Of a stretch of 59,287 nt of DNA, positions 48,575 to 58,525 are shown one piece after another. The stretch spans positions 32,757-92,043 of the forward strand of contig NZ_MSCO01000001.1 in NCBI RefSeq assembly GCF_002954705.1, in the 5' to 3' direction. The stretch is from Aliivibrio sifiae. Its GTDB lineage: Bacteria; Pseudomonadota; Gammaproteobacteria; Enterobacterales; Vibrionaceae. The notes beneath the pieces were generated by a model that saw only the letters and a program-made list of their open reading frames with translations, had not been told where the DNA came from and searched no databases. Both the position numbers and the translations under genes were made by a program. Numbering within the stretch: the stretch's first letter is position 1; the number at the start of each line of letters is the position of its first letter.

Positions 48575-49027
48575 ATGGAAACGTCAATCATCGATTTTGT
48601 AACCAACAACATGATTTTAGCCGTTGTTTGGGTTGGTATTATTGTTGCGTTAATTCAAAACGTAGTAAAACAAAAAACATCTGGCTACCAAGAAATAGAT
48701 TCAGCACAAGCAACGATGCTGATGAACCGCGAAGATGCGATTGTTGTAGATGTTCGCTCTAAAGATGAATATAAATCAGGTCATATTACGGATGCTCGTC
48801 ACATTTTACCAAGTGACATCAAAGCAGGTAACTTATCTGGTCTTGAAAACTCAAAAACTACCCCAATTATTGTTGTATGTAAAACAGGTCAAACAGCTCA
48901 AGCGGCAGCAAATGATTTGCATAAAGCTGGTTTTGAGCAAGTTAAACTTCTTAAGAACGGTTTGATCTCTTGGAATGAAGCTAACCTACCGTTAGTAAAA
49001 GCGAAGTCGGTAAAAAACAAAAAGTAA
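48575..49027 (+). CDS. yibN: Membrane-anchored rhodanese-like protein YibN
   Basis: The 150-residue product has one N-terminal membrane helix (NNMILAVVWVGIIVALIQNVV) and a rhodanese domain with the active-site Cys in VVCKTGQ. It may carry sulfane sulfur or act as an inner-membrane partner; its role is not well set. The ATG at 48575 (METSIIDF) matches family starts; the longer frame from 48518 crosses the likely leader. It precedes secB, gpsA and cysE, the order found in many gammaproteobacteria. Confidence 0.92.
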   Translation: METSIIDFVTNNMILAVVWVGIIVALIQNVVKQKTSGYQEIDSAQATMLMNREDAIVVDVRSKDEYKSGHITDARHILPSDIKAGNLSGLENSKTTPIIVVCKTGQTAQAAANDLHKAGFEQVKLLKNGLISWNEANLPLVKAKSVKNKK

Positions 49028-49058
49028 TTGCCCATTTCCTAAGCAATTGATTCATTTT

Positions 49059-49127
49059 GATGTGATATCTGGCTCATTTTTTAGATATCACGAATGCAGA
49101 GTAATATCACATCGTTATTCTGCATTC
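49059..49127 (+). promoter_or_regulatory. Alternative hairpins in the secB leader
   Basis: GTGATATCT (49062-49070) pairs with AGATATCAC (49083-49091), and GAATGCAGAGTAA (49092-49104) pairs with 49115-49127 with one G-U. GATGTGATAT (49059-49068) can instead pair with ATATCACATC (49104-49113), which excludes both. There is no U-tract. The structures lie 31 bp before the secB start and may be regulatory or a yibN 3' end. Confidence 0.5.
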
Positions 49128-49157
49128 ATACATATTTAAATATAAAGGACTTTTCCC

Positions 49158-49628
49158 ATGGCTGAAGCAGCACAACAAGAACAACAAAACTTTGCAATTC
49201 AACGTATCTTCCTAAAAGACGTATCTTTTGAAGCGCCTAACTCACCAACTATGTTCCAAAAAGAGTGGAATCCAGATGTTAAACTGGATCTTGATACTCA
49301 AAGCCGTGAACTAGGTGAAGGTGTTTATGAAGTAGTTCTACGTCTAACGGTTACCGTTAAGAACGAAGAAGAAAATGCATTCCTATGTGAAGTTCAACAA
49401 GGCGGTATCTTTACTGCTGGCCAAATGGAAGAAGCTCAACTAGCACATTGCCTAGGTGCGTTCTGCCCGAACATTCTTTTCCCATACGCTCGTGAAACAA
49501 TCTCTAGCTTAGTTGTTAAAGGTACGTTCCCACAACTTAACCTTGCGCCAGTTAACTTTGACGCATTGTTCATGAATTACCTACAAAACCAAGCTCAAGA
49601 AAACGCAGAAGCACCAGCTCAAGCGTAA
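49158..49628 (+). CDS. secB: Protein-export chaperone SecB
   Basis: SecB keeps preproteins unfolded and delivers them to SecA. The 156-residue acidic protein has the family segments [17 protein letters not shown] and the C-terminal helix region [15 protein letters not shown] precedes the ATG. It is followed by gpsA after 175 bp of AT-rich sequence. Confidence 0.97.
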   Translation: MAEAAQQEQQNFAIQRIFLKDVSFEAPNSPTMFQKEWNPDVKLDLDTQSRELGEGVYEVVLRLTVTVKNEEENAFLCEVQQGGIFTAGQMEEAQLAHCLGAFCPNILFPYARETISSLVVKGTFPQLNLAPVNFDALFMNYLQNQAQENAEAPAQA

Positions 49629-49803
49629 TTCTTTTGGATATGAAGAATTGATGGCATTGCGCTATTGATTAATTTGTAGAGAATAAATGCACTTTTTTAT
49701 CTAATATGGTTCTATATTTTTGTATAGCTTCTATATTTTGATAACAAGTGCATTTTGTTTTTATTACTACTGTATCTTTTGATACTTGTTTTGGATGGTC
49801 ACA

Positions 49804-50826
49804 ATGACAACACAAACTGATTACTCTGATATTTCAATGACCGTACTTGGTGCTGGTTCATACGGAACTTCTCTTGCTATATCTCTTGCTCGTAACGGTG
49901 CAAAAGTGATTTTATGGGGCCACGAAGAAGCACATATGGCTCGCCTTGAAGCGGATCGTGCAAATGAAGAGTTTCTACCTGGTGTTGCCTTTCCACCATC
50001 ATTGATTATGTCGACGGATCTTGAGAAATCAGTTCAAGCGAGCCGTGATTTACTTGTTGTTGTTCCAAGCCATGTGTTTGGTTTGGTATTAGGGAATGTA
50101 AAACCATTCCTACGTGAAGATTCACGAGTATGTTGGGCGACAAAAGGGCTAGAGCCTGAAACAGGTCGTTTATTAAAAGAAGTGGCAGTAGAAGCATTGG
50201 GAGAATCTCATTCTCTGGCTGTGCTCTCTGGACCTACTTTTGCTAAAGAACTTGCTTCTGGTATGCCAACAGCGATTGCTGTCGCGTCACCTGATCAGCA
50301 ATTTGTTAAAGATCTTCAAGAGAAGATTCACTGTTCAAAAACGTTCCGAGTGTATGCGAATAACGATTTCACTGGTATGCAACTAGGCGGTGCTGTGAAA
50401 AATGTGATTGCTATCGGCGCAGGTATGTCTGATGGCATTGGTTTTGGAGCTAATGCTCGTACGGCATTGATCACTCGTGGTTTGGCTGAAATGACCCGTT
50501 TAGGTGTTGCATTGGGTGCCGAAGCGGAAACCTTTATGGGTATGGCTGGTTTAGGTGACTTAGTATTAACGTGTACCGATAACCAATCTCGTAACCGTCG
50601 CTTTGGTTTGGCTTTAGGTCAAGGTGGTGACGTAGAAAGTGCTCAAGCTGAAATTGGTCAAGTCGTTGAAGGTTATAGAAATACTAAAGAAGTGTTTTTA
50701 CTTGCAGAACGTATGGGCGTAGAAATGCCTATAGTTGAGCAAATTTATCAAGTATTGTATCAAGGAAAAGATGCAAGAGTTGCTGCGCAGGATTTACTAG
50801 CACGAGATAAGAAATCAGAATCATAA
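49804..50826 (+). CDS. gpsA: Glycerol-3-phosphate dehydrogenase [NAD(P)+]
   Basis: GpsA reduces dihydroxyacetone phosphate to sn-glycerol-3-phosphate for phospholipid synthesis. The 340-residue protein (ATG at 49804) shows the nucleotide-binding [10 protein letters not shown] and the catalytic-domain segments [17 protein letters not shown] and GLGDLVLTC. An upstream ATG in frame (49786) lacks a better ribosome site. It is followed by cysE 12 bp later, so the two are one operon. Confidence 0.97.
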   Translation: MTTQTDYSDISMTVLGAGSYGTSLAISLARNGAKVILWGHEEAHMARLEADRANEEFLPGVAFPPSLIMSTDLEKSVQASRDLLVVVPSHVFGLVLGNVKPFLREDSRVCWATKGLEPETGRLLKEVAVEALGESHSLAVLSGPTFAKELASGMPTAIAVASPDQQFVKDLQEKIHCSKTFRVYANNDFTGMQLGGAVKNVIAIGAGMSDGIGFGANARTALITRGLAEMTRLGVALGAEAETFMGMAGLGDLVLTCTDNQSRNRRFGLALGQGGDVESAQAEIGQVVEGYRNTKEVFLLAERMGVEMPIVEQIYQVLYQGKDARVAAQDLLARDKKSES

Positions 50827-50838
50827 TTCAAGGATGGT

Positions 50839-51666
50839 ATGAAAATGAAAGAATGTAAAAAACATCAAGTATGGGAATGTATTGTTCGAGAAGCGCGTGA
50901 GCAATCAGAACAAGAACCCATGCTTGCAAGCTTTTATCATGCCACCATTATTAAACATGAAAACCTTGCTGCGGCATTAAGTTATATTCTTGCTAATAAA
51001 TTAGCGACAGCATCGATGCCAGCAATGGCGGTACGAGAGGTGGTTGAAGAAGCATTTGCCTCTGACCCTTCTCTTACTGATGCCGCGGCTTGCGATATTT
51101 GTGCGACGGTAACACGAGATCCTGCCGTCTCTATGTACTCAATGCCTTTACTGTATTTAAAAGGGTATCATGCATTGCAAGGCTACCGAGTATCCAACTG
51201 GCTTTGGAAGCAAGGGCGTGTTGCTTTAGCTACCTATCTGCAGAATGAAATATCAGTCGCTTGTCAGGTGGATGTTCACCCTGCAGCAACGATAGGTAAA
51301 GGGATCATGTTTGACCATGCTACCGGTATCGTTATTGGTGAAACGGCTGTGGTAGAAAATGATGTTTCTATTCTCCAAGATGTAACCTTAGGTGGTACAG
51401 GTAAAGAGTGTGGTGACCGTCATCCTAAGATCCGTGAAGGCGTGATGATTGGGGCTGGAGCTAAGATTTTAGGTAATATTGAAGTTGGTGTCGGGGCTAA
51501 GATTGGTTCGTGTTCTGTAGTACTTCAGGCCGTTCCTCCTCATACAACGGTAGCTGGGGTTCCGGCTAAAATTGTTGGACGTCCTAGTTCTGAAAAACCG
51601 TCTTTCGATATGGACCAGCAGTTCAATGGTAAATCTCAGACGTTTATTTCGGGTGATGGAATTTAA
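50839..51666 (+). CDS. cysE: Serine O-acetyltransferase
   Basis: CysE acetylates serine for cysteine synthesis and is feedback-inhibited by cysteine. The 275-residue protein has the N-terminal helical domain (EPMLASFYHATIIKHENL) and a left-handed beta-helix of hexapeptide repeats (HPAATIGKGIMFDHATGIVIG). It ends in GDGI, the tail that binds cysteine synthase. AAGGAT precedes the start. Confidence 0.97.
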   Translation: MKMKECKKHQVWECIVREAREQSEQEPMLASFYHATIIKHENLAAALSYILANKLATASMPAMAVREVVEEAFASDPSLTDAAACDICATVTRDPAVSMYSMPLLYLKGYHALQGYRVSNWLWKQGRVALATYLQNEISVACQVDVHPAATIGKGIMFDHATGIVIGETAVVENDVSILQDVTLGGTGKECGDRHPKIREGVMIGAGAKILGNIEVGVGAKIGSCSVVLQAVPPHTTVAGVPAKIVGRPSSEKPSFDMDQQFNGKSQTFISGDGI

Positions 51667-51689
51667 TAAACTCTATCCTTGATATGTAT

Positions 51690-51719
51690 AAAAATAGCCA
51701 CTGAATAGTGGCTATTTTT
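51690..51719. terminator. Bidirectional terminator between cysE and trmL
   Basis: A perfect 13-bp stem AAAAATAGCCACT/AGTGGCTATTTTT around GAAT ends the two convergent genes. Confidence 0.92.
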
Positions 51720-51743
51720 GTATGCGAGAATAAAAAATTGAAT

Positions 51744-52223
51744 TTATAACCCGCCTTCAAACCCCATTTGACGCCATGCTTCAAATACGATGATAGCAAC
51801 AGAGTTTGATAGGTTTAAACTGCGGCTGTCTGGCATCATTGGAATACGAACGCGTTGCTCCATAGGTAGAGCATCGATTAAATCAGCAGGTAGGCCACGC
51901 GTTTCTGGGCCAAACAATAATACGTCGCCTTTCTGGTAGCTTGGTGTTGTGTGGTGCCCGGTGGTTTTGGTGGTACAAGCAAAAATACGGTGTTCGTCTT
52001 CGCTTTCATTTTCTAAATACTCAAGAAAAGCAGCGTAATCTTTATGGCGCTTTACATGAGCTAAGTCATGATAATCTAACCCTGCTCGGCGAAGTTTCTT
52101 CTCTTCTAAATCAAATCCCAATGGTTCAATTAAATGCAGGTTTGCACCACAGTTAGCAGACAGTCGAATAATATTACCTGTATTTGGGGCGATTTCAGGT
52201 TCGTACAGCGCAATCTCAAACAT
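51744..52223 (-). CDS. trmL: tRNA (cytidine/uridine-34-2'-O)-methyltransferase
   Basis: TrmL methylates the wobble ribose of tRNA-Leu isoacceptors using SAM. The 159-residue SPOUT protein has the N-terminal [14 protein letters not shown] motif, the GPETRGLP motif in the knot and the C-terminal [17 protein letters not shown] region. The start [10 protein letters not shown] is canonical. It is a single gene between cysE and cpxA. Confidence 0.95.
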   Translation of the reverse strand: MFEIALYEPEIAPNTGNIIRLSANCGANLHLIEPLGFDLEEKKLRRAGLDYHDLAHVKRHKDYAAFLEYLENESEDEHRIFACTTKTTGHHTTPSYQKGDVLLFGPETRGLPADLIDALPMEQRVRIPMMPDSRSLNLSNSVAIIVFEAWRQMGFEGGL

Positions 52224-52298
52224 AATGAACTCTTGAATAAACGGAAATTAAACGCAGTATATCTAATTGATTGGTATCGGGGTAGAGCGTACTCGTAA

Positions 52299-52330
52299 CA
52301 ACATGGCTTACTTTGAGATAAGCCATGTTG
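52299..52330. repeat. Strong hairpin downstream of cpxA
   Basis: CAACATGGCTTA (52299-52310) pairs perfectly with TAAGCCATGTTG (52319-52330) across an 8-nt loop. No U-tract follows on either strand, so it is not a classical terminator. It may protect the 3' end of the cpxRA transcript. Confidence 0.6.
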
Positions 52331-52340
52331 TCTGAGGTTA

Positions 52341-53732
52341 TTATTGTTCGATAGGCAAAGTAATCGTCATTCGTAATCCACCAAGAGGGCTTTTGCTTGC
52401 AATGATGGTTCCGCTATGTTGGTGCATTGCACTCTCAGTAATGGCAAGACCTAAGCCTGTACCACCGCTGCTTCTGTCTCTGGCAGTTGAAACTCGGTAA
52501 AAAGGTTTGAAAATATCATTCAACTCATCTTCTGGTACACCTTCACCATTATCATCAACATGAATAACAAGTGAATTATCGTGTACGGCGAGATGAATCG
52601 TGATGACATCATTACCATATTTTATCGCGTTTCTTATTACGTTTTCTATCGCACTCATTAGTAGGTTTGGATTCCCAAAAATAGGCGTTTCTGTTAACCC
52701 AACATATGAGAGTGTTTTGTTCATGTGCTCTGCTTCGAATTTAGCGTCTTCTAAGATATCAAACCAAAGCGTATAAGCATCTGTCTTCTCTCGTTCTTGG
52801 TGGCTGTTCACTTGAATACGAGATAGCTCTAATAACTCTGAAATCATCTGTTCAAGTCGGTCTGCTTCCATATCAATACGAGATAATTCAGCGCTTTCTC
52901 CTTGTTTACGGGTAGCAAGTGCGGTGGCCATTCGTAAGCGAGTTAATGGTGAACGCAATTCATGTGAAATGTCAGAAAGTAATCGCTGTTGACCTGAAAT
53001 CATGGTGTTTAATGAGCCCACCATTTGGTTAAAGCTTTGTCCTGTTTTTCTGAATTCTTTAGGGCCTCTCTCTAAAGCTTCGTCTTTTTCGAATTGACCT
53101 CTGGCAACCCGTTCGGCCGCTTTTTGCAATCGCCTTGCCGGTTGGCTTAATGCCCAAGCTAACCATAATAGAAATGGGGTACTAACGAGCATGGTCACTA
53201 ATAAAAGCTGTATTGGTTTATCTAAAATACGAAGGATAAAGGGAGGAGGCTTTTTCCAATATCTTCCTACATACATATAAACAGTTTCATGAGCGATCAC
53301 AATATCAAACGGACCTGCCATCATCGTTCTACCATAGAGCTTTTGTTGTGGTAGCTTTGGATCATCAGATAAGGTCAAAAAATTAAGTAATGCTTTTTTT
53401 CTGCCTCGTAATTCTTTTGGTTTATCTAAAATTTCACCAGTTGGTGTTGTAAAAAACAGGTCTAGATTTTCGTCGTGTTTATGTGCTTTATGACTGATAA
53501 CTCTTAACGTGGCCTTGAGGTCATCTCGTTCTGAGTATTTTCCAGTAATATAAGCCGCAATTTGCGTCATCTTAGTTAGATGCTCTGTTGCAATATTGTG
53601 GCGAGCACGTGGATCAAAATTAGGGCCAATAACAACCCCTATTAATACGAGTAATAAGGTGAACCAAAAAATGGCAAAGATACGACCATATAAACTTGAG
53701 ATTAAAGGAAATTTCATTTTCTTAGCAAACAA
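52341..53732 (-). CDS. cpxA: Envelope-stress sensor kinase CpxA
   Basis: CpxA senses envelope stress and phosphorylates CpxR. The 463-residue inner-membrane protein has a helix near residues 15-36, a periplasmic sensor loop, a second helix near 174-195, HAMP, HisKA with His257 (in DISHELRSPLTRLRMA) and a HATPase domain (NAIKYG, GEGVPED, GGTGLGLAI). It starts 3 bp after the cpxR stop, so the two are translationally linked. An alternative Met6 start is possible. Confidence 0.95.
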   Translation of the reverse strand: MFAKKMKFPLISSLYGRIFAIFWFTLLLVLIGVVIGPNFDPRARHNIATEHLTKMTQIAAYITGKYSERDDLKATLRVISHKAHKHDENLDLFFTTPTGEILDKPKELRGRKKALLNFLTLSDDPKLPQQKLYGRTMMAGPFDIVIAHETVYMYVGRYWKKPPPFILRILDKPIQLLLVTMLVSTPFLLWLAWALSQPARRLQKAAERVARGQFEKDEALERGPKEFRKTGQSFNQMVGSLNTMISGQQRLLSDISHELRSPLTRLRMATALATRKQGESAELSRIDMEADRLEQMISELLELSRIQVNSHQEREKTDAYTLWFDILEDAKFEAEHMNKTLSYVGLTETPIFGNPNLLMSAIENVIRNAIKYGNDVITIHLAVHDNSLVIHVDDNGEGVPEDELNDIFKPFYRVSTARDRSSGGTGLGLAITESAMHQHSGTIIASKSPLGGLRMTITLPIEQ

Positions 53733-53735
53733 GAG

Positions 53736-54422
53736 TTATCCCTCTACAAATAAATAGCCACGACCACGTAGTGTTTTAATGCGAGGCTTACCTTCTGTCA
53801 GTGGTGGCAGTTTTTTACGTAAATTAGATACATGCATATCAATGGCACGATCAAAAGGCGCAAGACGTTTTCCAAGCACTTCTAAGCTGAGGTCTTCTTT
53901 TGAAATGATTTCTCCAGGCTTTTGAATAAACTGAGACAGTAATCCAAATTCTGTTCCTGTTAAATCTAATAAATCACCATTATGATAGGCTTCTTGTTTA
54001 CCTATGAATATTTCAATGTTTTGATATTTAATACTGCTGCTATTGTGGTTTTCTTTAGTTTTGCTTTGTGTTCTACGTAAAATTGCACGAATGCGAGCAA
54101 GCAGCTCTCTATCGCTAAAAGGTTTTGGTAAATAGTCATCCGCGCCAAGTTCTAAGCCAATTACTCGATCAATTTCTTCCCCTTTAGCTGTTAGCATCAA
54201 TACGGGGGTTTCATTGGTCTCACGTAATTTACGTAGCATGTCCATGCCATTCATTTTTGGCATCATAATATCAAGTAAGATAAGATCAAGATCATCACTA
54301 ATTGCGGCTAATCCTTCTATCCCATTGTTGGCTTCAACAACGTTATAGCCTTCTAAGCTTAAAATATCTTTAAGTAATGCGGTTAGCTCCACATCGTCAT
54401 CAACTAATAAAATCTTTGCCAT
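53736..54422 (-). CDS. cpxR: Envelope-stress response regulator CpxR
   Basis: CpxR is an OmpR-type regulator of envelope-quality genes. The 228-residue product has the acidic pocket D8-D10, phospho-acceptor Asp51 (LLDIMMPKMNG) and a winged-helix C-terminal domain (DRAIDMHVSNLRKKL, GRGYLF). It is followed by cpxA. A CpxR box lies 77 bp upstream, so it is probably autoregulated. Confidence 0.96.
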   Translation of the reverse strand: MAKILLVDDDVELTALLKDILSLEGYNVVEANNGIEGLAAISDDLDLILLDIMMPKMNGMDMLRKLRETNETPVLMLTAKGEEIDRVIGLELGADDYLPKPFSDRELLARIRAILRRTQSKTKENHNSSSIKYQNIEIFIGKQEAYHNGDLLDLTGTEFGLLSQFIQKPGEIISKEDLSLEVLGKRLAPFDRAIDMHVSNLRKKLPPLTEGKPRIKTLRGRGYLFVEG

Positions 54423-54498
54423 TATTATTCACCTGCGTAATACCTTATGGATATAGTATCGCCAAATAAACAGGTGAATACCAACCTTCAAAATACTC

Positions 54499-54513
54499 TT
54501 TACGTTGATTTAC
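54499..54513 (-). promoter_or_regulatory. CpxR box between cpxRA and cpxP
   Basis: On the minus strand the sequence GTAAATCAACGTAAA is a perfect GTAAA-N5-GTAAA CpxR box. It lies 77 bp from the cpxR start and 112 bp from the cpxP start, well placed to serve both divergent genes. Confidence 0.8.
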
Positions 54514-54624
54514 GCTCAAAAGACACTCATTTACTTTGCTTGCGCTATTCTTAGTCCATACCAAGCAGCACGAAAGTGAACTGCATTTAATTACACTGAA
54601 TTTTCTGCCACGGAGATAGACACA

Positions 54625-55119
54625 ATGAATATGATGAAAAAAATGATTTTAGGCGCAGTAGTACTTCCTCTTTTTTTCGCTTCTGCTTCTGCATTCGCAG
54701 CGGGTGGTAGCCATCATGAAGGTGGAATGAAAGGCGGTGAAGGTATGCACGGAAGTAAGTGCATGATGAAAGCTAATAAGAAAGCGTTCAAAGATTTAGA
54801 CCTAACTGATGCACAAGAAGACCAATTTGATGCAATGCGTGATGCACGTAAAGCTGAACACAAAGCTAAAAAAGGTCACAAACGTCAACCAACGGCTGAA
54901 ATGAAAGCGGATCATCAAGCAATGCAAGATTTGATGTTAGCGGATAATTTTGATGAGCAAGCAGTGCGTTCATTAGCTGAAAAAATGTCAGAGCGTCAAA
55001 TTGATCGTCGTGTAGAAATGATGAAGAAACGTCATGAGATGATGAATATTTTAACACCAGAGCAAAAAACAGAATTTAAAGCAAACCAAGATAAATACAT
55101 CGCAGATTGTGCTAAATAA
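54625..55119 (+). CDS. cpxP: CpxP/Spy-family periplasmic protein
   Basis: CpxP/Spy proteins are periplasmic helical chaperones; CpxP also damps CpxA signalling. The 164-residue protein has a signal peptide (MMKKMILGAVVLPLFFASAS to AFA) and the LTxxQ-type motifs LTDAQ and LTPEQ. The mature N-terminus is rich in Gly, His and Met (GGSHHEGGMKGGEGMHG), which might bind metal. The divergent position to cpxRA across a CpxR box supports the CpxP name over Spy. A terminator follows. Confidence 0.9.
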   Translation: MNMMKKMILGAVVLPLFFASASAFAAGGSHHEGGMKGGEGMHGSKCMMKANKKAFKDLDLTDAQEDQFDAMRDARKAEHKAKKGHKRQPTAEMKADHQAMQDLMLADNFDEQAVRSLAEKMSERQIDRRVEMMKKRHEMMNILTPEQKTEFKANQDKYIADCAK

Positions 55120-55144
55120 TTAGATTTAATCAGAAATAGATAAG

Positions 55145-55179
55145 AACGAGCCTTTATGGAAATAGAGGCTCGTTTTTTT
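55145..55179 (+). terminator. Terminator of cpxP
   Basis: AACGAGCCT (55145-55153) pairs perfectly with AGGCTCGTT (55166-55174) and is followed by a T run. Confidence 0.88.
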
Positions 55180-55277
55180 ATATTATAATTTTGTTGAAGA
55201 GATATTAACAATTGGAATAACGATTATTGAATTAAGGCTTTATACTAAGGGTTGATTTTTTAGGTAATGGAAAAAAG

Positions 55278-56183
55278 ATGACCCAACGATACGCTTCTTT
55301 AGTCACAATGGCGGCATGGCTTGCAACCATTGTTGCGACGATATTAATGTTATTCAAATTAGGGACTTGGTGGGTAACAGGCTCGGTGAGTCTTTTAGCA
55401 TCTTTGGTGGATTCTCTGCTTGATATGGGGGCGTCTATTACCAATCTTTTAGTGGTTCGTTATGCATTGCAACCGGCTGATGAAGAACACAGCTTTGGTC
55501 ATGGTAAGGCTGAATCATTAGCGGCATTAGCTCAAGCGATGTTTATCTCTGGCTCTGCTTGTTTCTTATTATTGAATGGTGTAGAACGTTTTTTCCGTCC
55601 TCAAGATGTTATCGCTCCTGAACTCGGAGTTTATGTGAGTGGTTTTGCGATTGTTTTAACCTTTGGCCTTGTGATGGTGCAACAATGGGTAGTAAAGCAA
55701 ACGGGCAGCCAAGCAATTGCAGCGGACTCATTGCATTATAAAACCGATTTATTTATGAATGCCGCAATCATGCTAGCTTTAGCACTAAGCTGGTATGGAT
55801 GGCACGAAGCAGATGCTATTTTTGCTCTTATTATTGGTGTTTATATTTTAATTAGTGCCTTTAAGATGGCATATGAAGCAATTCAATTACTATTAGATAG
55901 ACAACTACCAAAAGAAGAATTAGAGCAGATTAGAGAAGCATGCTGTCGTGTTGACGGAGTAAAAGGTATTCATGATTTAAGAACCCGCCTTGCAGGACCG
56001 ACTCGATTTATTCAGCTGCATTTAGAGCTTCCAGATCAAATGCCATTGGTTGAAGCGCATCGAATTGCTGACAAAGTAGAAGATGAACTTTTAACAGTTT
56101 TCCCACATTCTGATATTATTATTCATCAAGACCCGCTTTCAGTTGTGCTAGACTCAGACAGAGAGCAAATTCAGTTCCAGTAA
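55278..56183 (+). CDS. fieF: Cation-diffusion-facilitator FieF
   Basis: FieF exports ferrous iron and zinc from the cytoplasm by proton exchange. The 301-residue protein has six membrane helices and the metal-site residues in [12 protein letters not shown] (helix 2) and ADSLHYKTD (helix 5). The intervening HSFGHGKAE loop and a C-terminal cytoplasmic metallo-domain ([11 protein letters not shown]) are present. Placement after cpxP and before pfkA is the same as in E. coli. Confidence 0.95.
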   Translation: MTQRYASLVTMAAWLATIVATILMLFKLGTWWVTGSVSLLASLVDSLLDMGASITNLLVVRYALQPADEEHSFGHGKAESLAALAQAMFISGSACFLLLNGVERFFRPQDVIAPELGVYVSGFAIVLTFGLVMVQQWVVKQTGSQAIAADSLHYKTDLFMNAAIMLALALSWYGWHEADAIFALIIGVYILISAFKMAYEAIQLLLDRQLPKEELEQIREACCRVDGVKGIHDLRTRLAGPTRFIQLHLELPDQMPLVEAHRIADKVEDELLTVFPHSDIIIHQDPLSVVLDSDREQIQFQ

Positions 56184-56244
56184 GAATTAGTAGTATTATT
56201 AGCAATTATTGTTTTTTCGTAACAGAAAAATGAAATAGTCGTGA

Positions 56245-56264
56245 TTGATTCTGATGTGAATCAA
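56245..56264. repeat. Inverted repeat upstream of pfkA
   Basis: TTGATTC (56245-56251) and GAATCAA (56258-56264) form a perfect 7-bp stem. GTGAATCAACGA also loosely resembles a Cra site, but the hairpin could equally end fieF transcription since a short T run follows. Neither reading is firm. Confidence 0.4.
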
Positions 56265-56400
56265 CGAACTTTTTCAGTAAAATGGTAATACTCTTACATA
56301 AGAAAAAAAATTACAGATTATTAATGGTGAGCAGATTAGGGAGTCTGCTTGCTGTATTAGAAATTGAAATTGAAATTCCCAACCATATTAGAGGGTAACC

Positions 56401-57363
56401 ATGGTCAAGAAGATTGGTGTTTTAACAAGTGGTGGCGATGCGCCGGGTATGAATGCGGCAGTTCGTGGTGTTGTTCGTACAGCATTAACGGAAGGCCTAG
56501 AAGTATTTGGTATTCATGATGGCTACTTAGGTCTTGTTGAAGATCGTATCGAGAAATTAGAGCGCCATAGCGTATCTGATATGATCAACCGCGGCGGTAC
56601 ATTCTTAGGTTCAGCACGTTTTCCTGAATTTAAAGAAGTAGCTGTTCGTGAAAAAGCGATTGCAAACCTTAAGAAACATGACATTGATGCGTTAATCGTT
56701 ATCGGTGGTGATGGTTCTTACATGGGTGCTAAGAAGCTAACTGAAATGGGTTACCCATGTATCGGTCTTCCTGGTACTATCGATAATGATATCGCAGGTA
56801 CAGATTACACTATCGGTTACTTAACGGCATTAAACACTGTTATTGATGCCATTGACCGTTTACGTGATACATCGTCTTCTCACCAACGTATCTCTATTGT
56901 AGAAGTTATGGGCCGTCACTGTGGCGATCTAACATTAATGGCTGCAATTGCGGGCGGTTGTGAGTATGTGATTACTCCAGAGACTGGCTTAAACAAAGAA
57001 GCACTAATTCAAAATATTCAAGACGGCATTGCGAAAGGTAAAAAACACGCAATTATTGCTATCACTGAATTAATGACTGATGTAAATGCATTAGCAAAAG
57101 AAATTGAAGCTGATACTGGTCGTGAGACTCGTGCTACGGTTCTTGGTCATATTCAACGTGGCGGTCAGCCTGGTGCATTCGACCGTATCTTAGCGTCTCG
57201 TATGGGTAACTATGGCGTTAAGCTTCTAATTGATGGTCATGGTGGTCGTTGTGTTGGTATTCAAAATGAGCAGCTTGTTCATCATGATATTATCGATGCG
57301 ATTGAAAATATGCGTCGTCCTGAGAAGCTAGATCTTTATAAAGTAGCGGAAGAGTTATTCTAA
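56401..57363 (+). CDS. pfkA: ATP-dependent 6-phosphofructokinase
   Basis: PfkA phosphorylates fructose-6-phosphate in glycolysis. The 320-residue protein has the ATP-binding start [18 protein letters not shown], the GGDGS motif and the catalytic [13 protein letters not shown] stands before the ATG. It has a 217-bp upstream region with inverted repeats and its own terminator, so it is monocistronic. Confidence 0.98.
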   Translation: MVKKIGVLTSGGDAPGMNAAVRGVVRTALTEGLEVFGIHDGYLGLVEDRIEKLERHSVSDMINRGGTFLGSARFPEFKEVAVREKAIANLKKHDIDALIVIGGDGSYMGAKKLTEMGYPCIGLPGTIDNDIAGTDYTIGYLTALNTVIDAIDRLRDTSSSHQRISIVEVMGRHCGDLTLMAAIAGGCEYVITPETGLNKEALIQNIQDGIAKGKKHAIIAITELMTDVNALAKEIEADTGRETRATVLGHIQRGGQPGAFDRILASRMGNYGVKLLIDGHGGRCVGIQNEQLVHHDIIDAIENMRRPEKLDLYKVAEELF

Positions 57364-57392
57364 TCTAAGAATATCTTGAAGCTATAAAAGAA

Positions 57393-57421
57393 AAACCGAA
57401 GTTTTAGGCTTCGGTTTTTTT
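57393..57421 (+). terminator. Terminator of pfkA
   Basis: AAACCGAAG (57393-57401) pairs with CTTCGGTTT (57409-57417) and is followed by further T. It separates pfkA from the convergent epmB. Confidence 0.88.
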
Positions 57422-57470
57422 ATGCCTGAAATTTAGGGACTATCTTAATGTATTATTCTTAATGCTTGCT

Positions 57471-58493
57471 TTATTCTAAATATAAGTCGAGTGGTGTTTT
57501 ACTTTTACGACCACCGATTTCTCTTGCTAATGTTGGTACAAGATAGCCTGATACATTTTCGATTAATTCTCCCATCAATCGTTTTGCTTCTTTATCAGAA
57601 ATAAAGAAGTGAGCAGCTCCCTGAACCTTATCTAATACATGAAGGTAATAAGGTAAAATACCGGCATCAAATAATGCTTCACTTAAATCAGTTAAAGCTT
57701 CTGCTGTATCATTCACACCTTTAAGTAAAACACTTTGGTTTAATAAGGTTACGTTAGCGTGCTTTAATTGAGTCATTTTTTCAATTAGCTCAGAACAGAT
57801 TTCATTAGCATGATTGATGTGCGTAACTAAAATTATTTGAAGTGAAGTTTCAGAAAACAACGAACATAATTTCTCTGTAATTCGGTTAGGTATGACGACA
57901 GGTAAACGGCTATGAATACGAAGACGCTTAATATGAGGGATGCTTTCTAACTGAGCGATTAACCACTCTAACTCATGGTCTTTTGCCATCAACGGATCAC
58001 CTCCAGAAAGTATCACTTCATTTAATTCTGGGTGTTCGGCAATATAATCTATGGATTTTTTCCATATCGATTTACTGCCTTTGTTGTCTTGATAAGGGAA
58101 GTGGCGGCGGAAGCAATAACGACAATTTACCGCGCAACCTCCTTTTAATATCAGCAAAACACGGTTTTTGTATTTATGCAGAAGTCCAGGTTGTTCATTG
58201 TCTTGCTCATCAAGAGGATCGGTTGAATATCCGTCATGTACTTCGAATTCTTGATCTAAAGGCAATACTTGGCGTAATAAAGGATCAAAAGGGTTGCCAA
58301 ACTCCATTCGATCGACAAAACTTGTCGGCACACGTAACGCAAATAACCTTTTCGCTTCTAATCCTTTCTCCCAAGGTGAGCTATCAATTCCTAGAGTTGA
58401 AAGCAGTTGATGAGGATCTGAGATCGCATTTGAGATCTCTTTGAGCCAGTTTTGCTCAACAGGAGCGTCATTTCGGGTTATTATGTGTGACAT
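57471..58493 (-). CDS. epmB: EF-P beta-lysylation protein EpmB (lysine 2,3-aminomutase)
   Basis: EpmB is a radical-SAM, PLP-dependent enzyme that makes (R)-beta-lysine, which EpmA attaches to EF-P. The 340-residue protein has the iron-sulfur motif CAVNCRYC (CxxxCxxC) and the aminomutase segment LSGGDPL. It is divergent from efp with only 32 bp between start codons, so the promoters must overlap the genes or each other. Substrate and enzyme genes are thus paired. Confidence 0.96.
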   Translation of the reverse strand: MSHIITRNDAPVEQNWLKEISNAISDPHQLLSTLGIDSSPWEKGLEAKRLFALRVPTSFVDRMEFGNPFDPLLRQVLPLDQEFEVHDGYSTDPLDEQDNEQPGLLHKYKNRVLLILKGGCAVNCRYCFRRHFPYQDNKGSKSIWKKSIDYIAEHPELNEVILSGGDPLMAKDHELEWLIAQLESIPHIKRLRIHSRLPVVIPNRITEKLCSLFSETSLQIILVTHINHANEICSELIEKMTQLKHANVTLLNQSVLLKGVNDTAEALTDLSEALFDAGILPYYLHVLDKVQGAAHFFISDKEAKRLMGELIENVSGYLVPTLAREIGGRKSKTPLDLYLE

Positions 58494-58525
58494 TATTTAT
58501 AACTCAACGATGTTAAGAGGAAATC

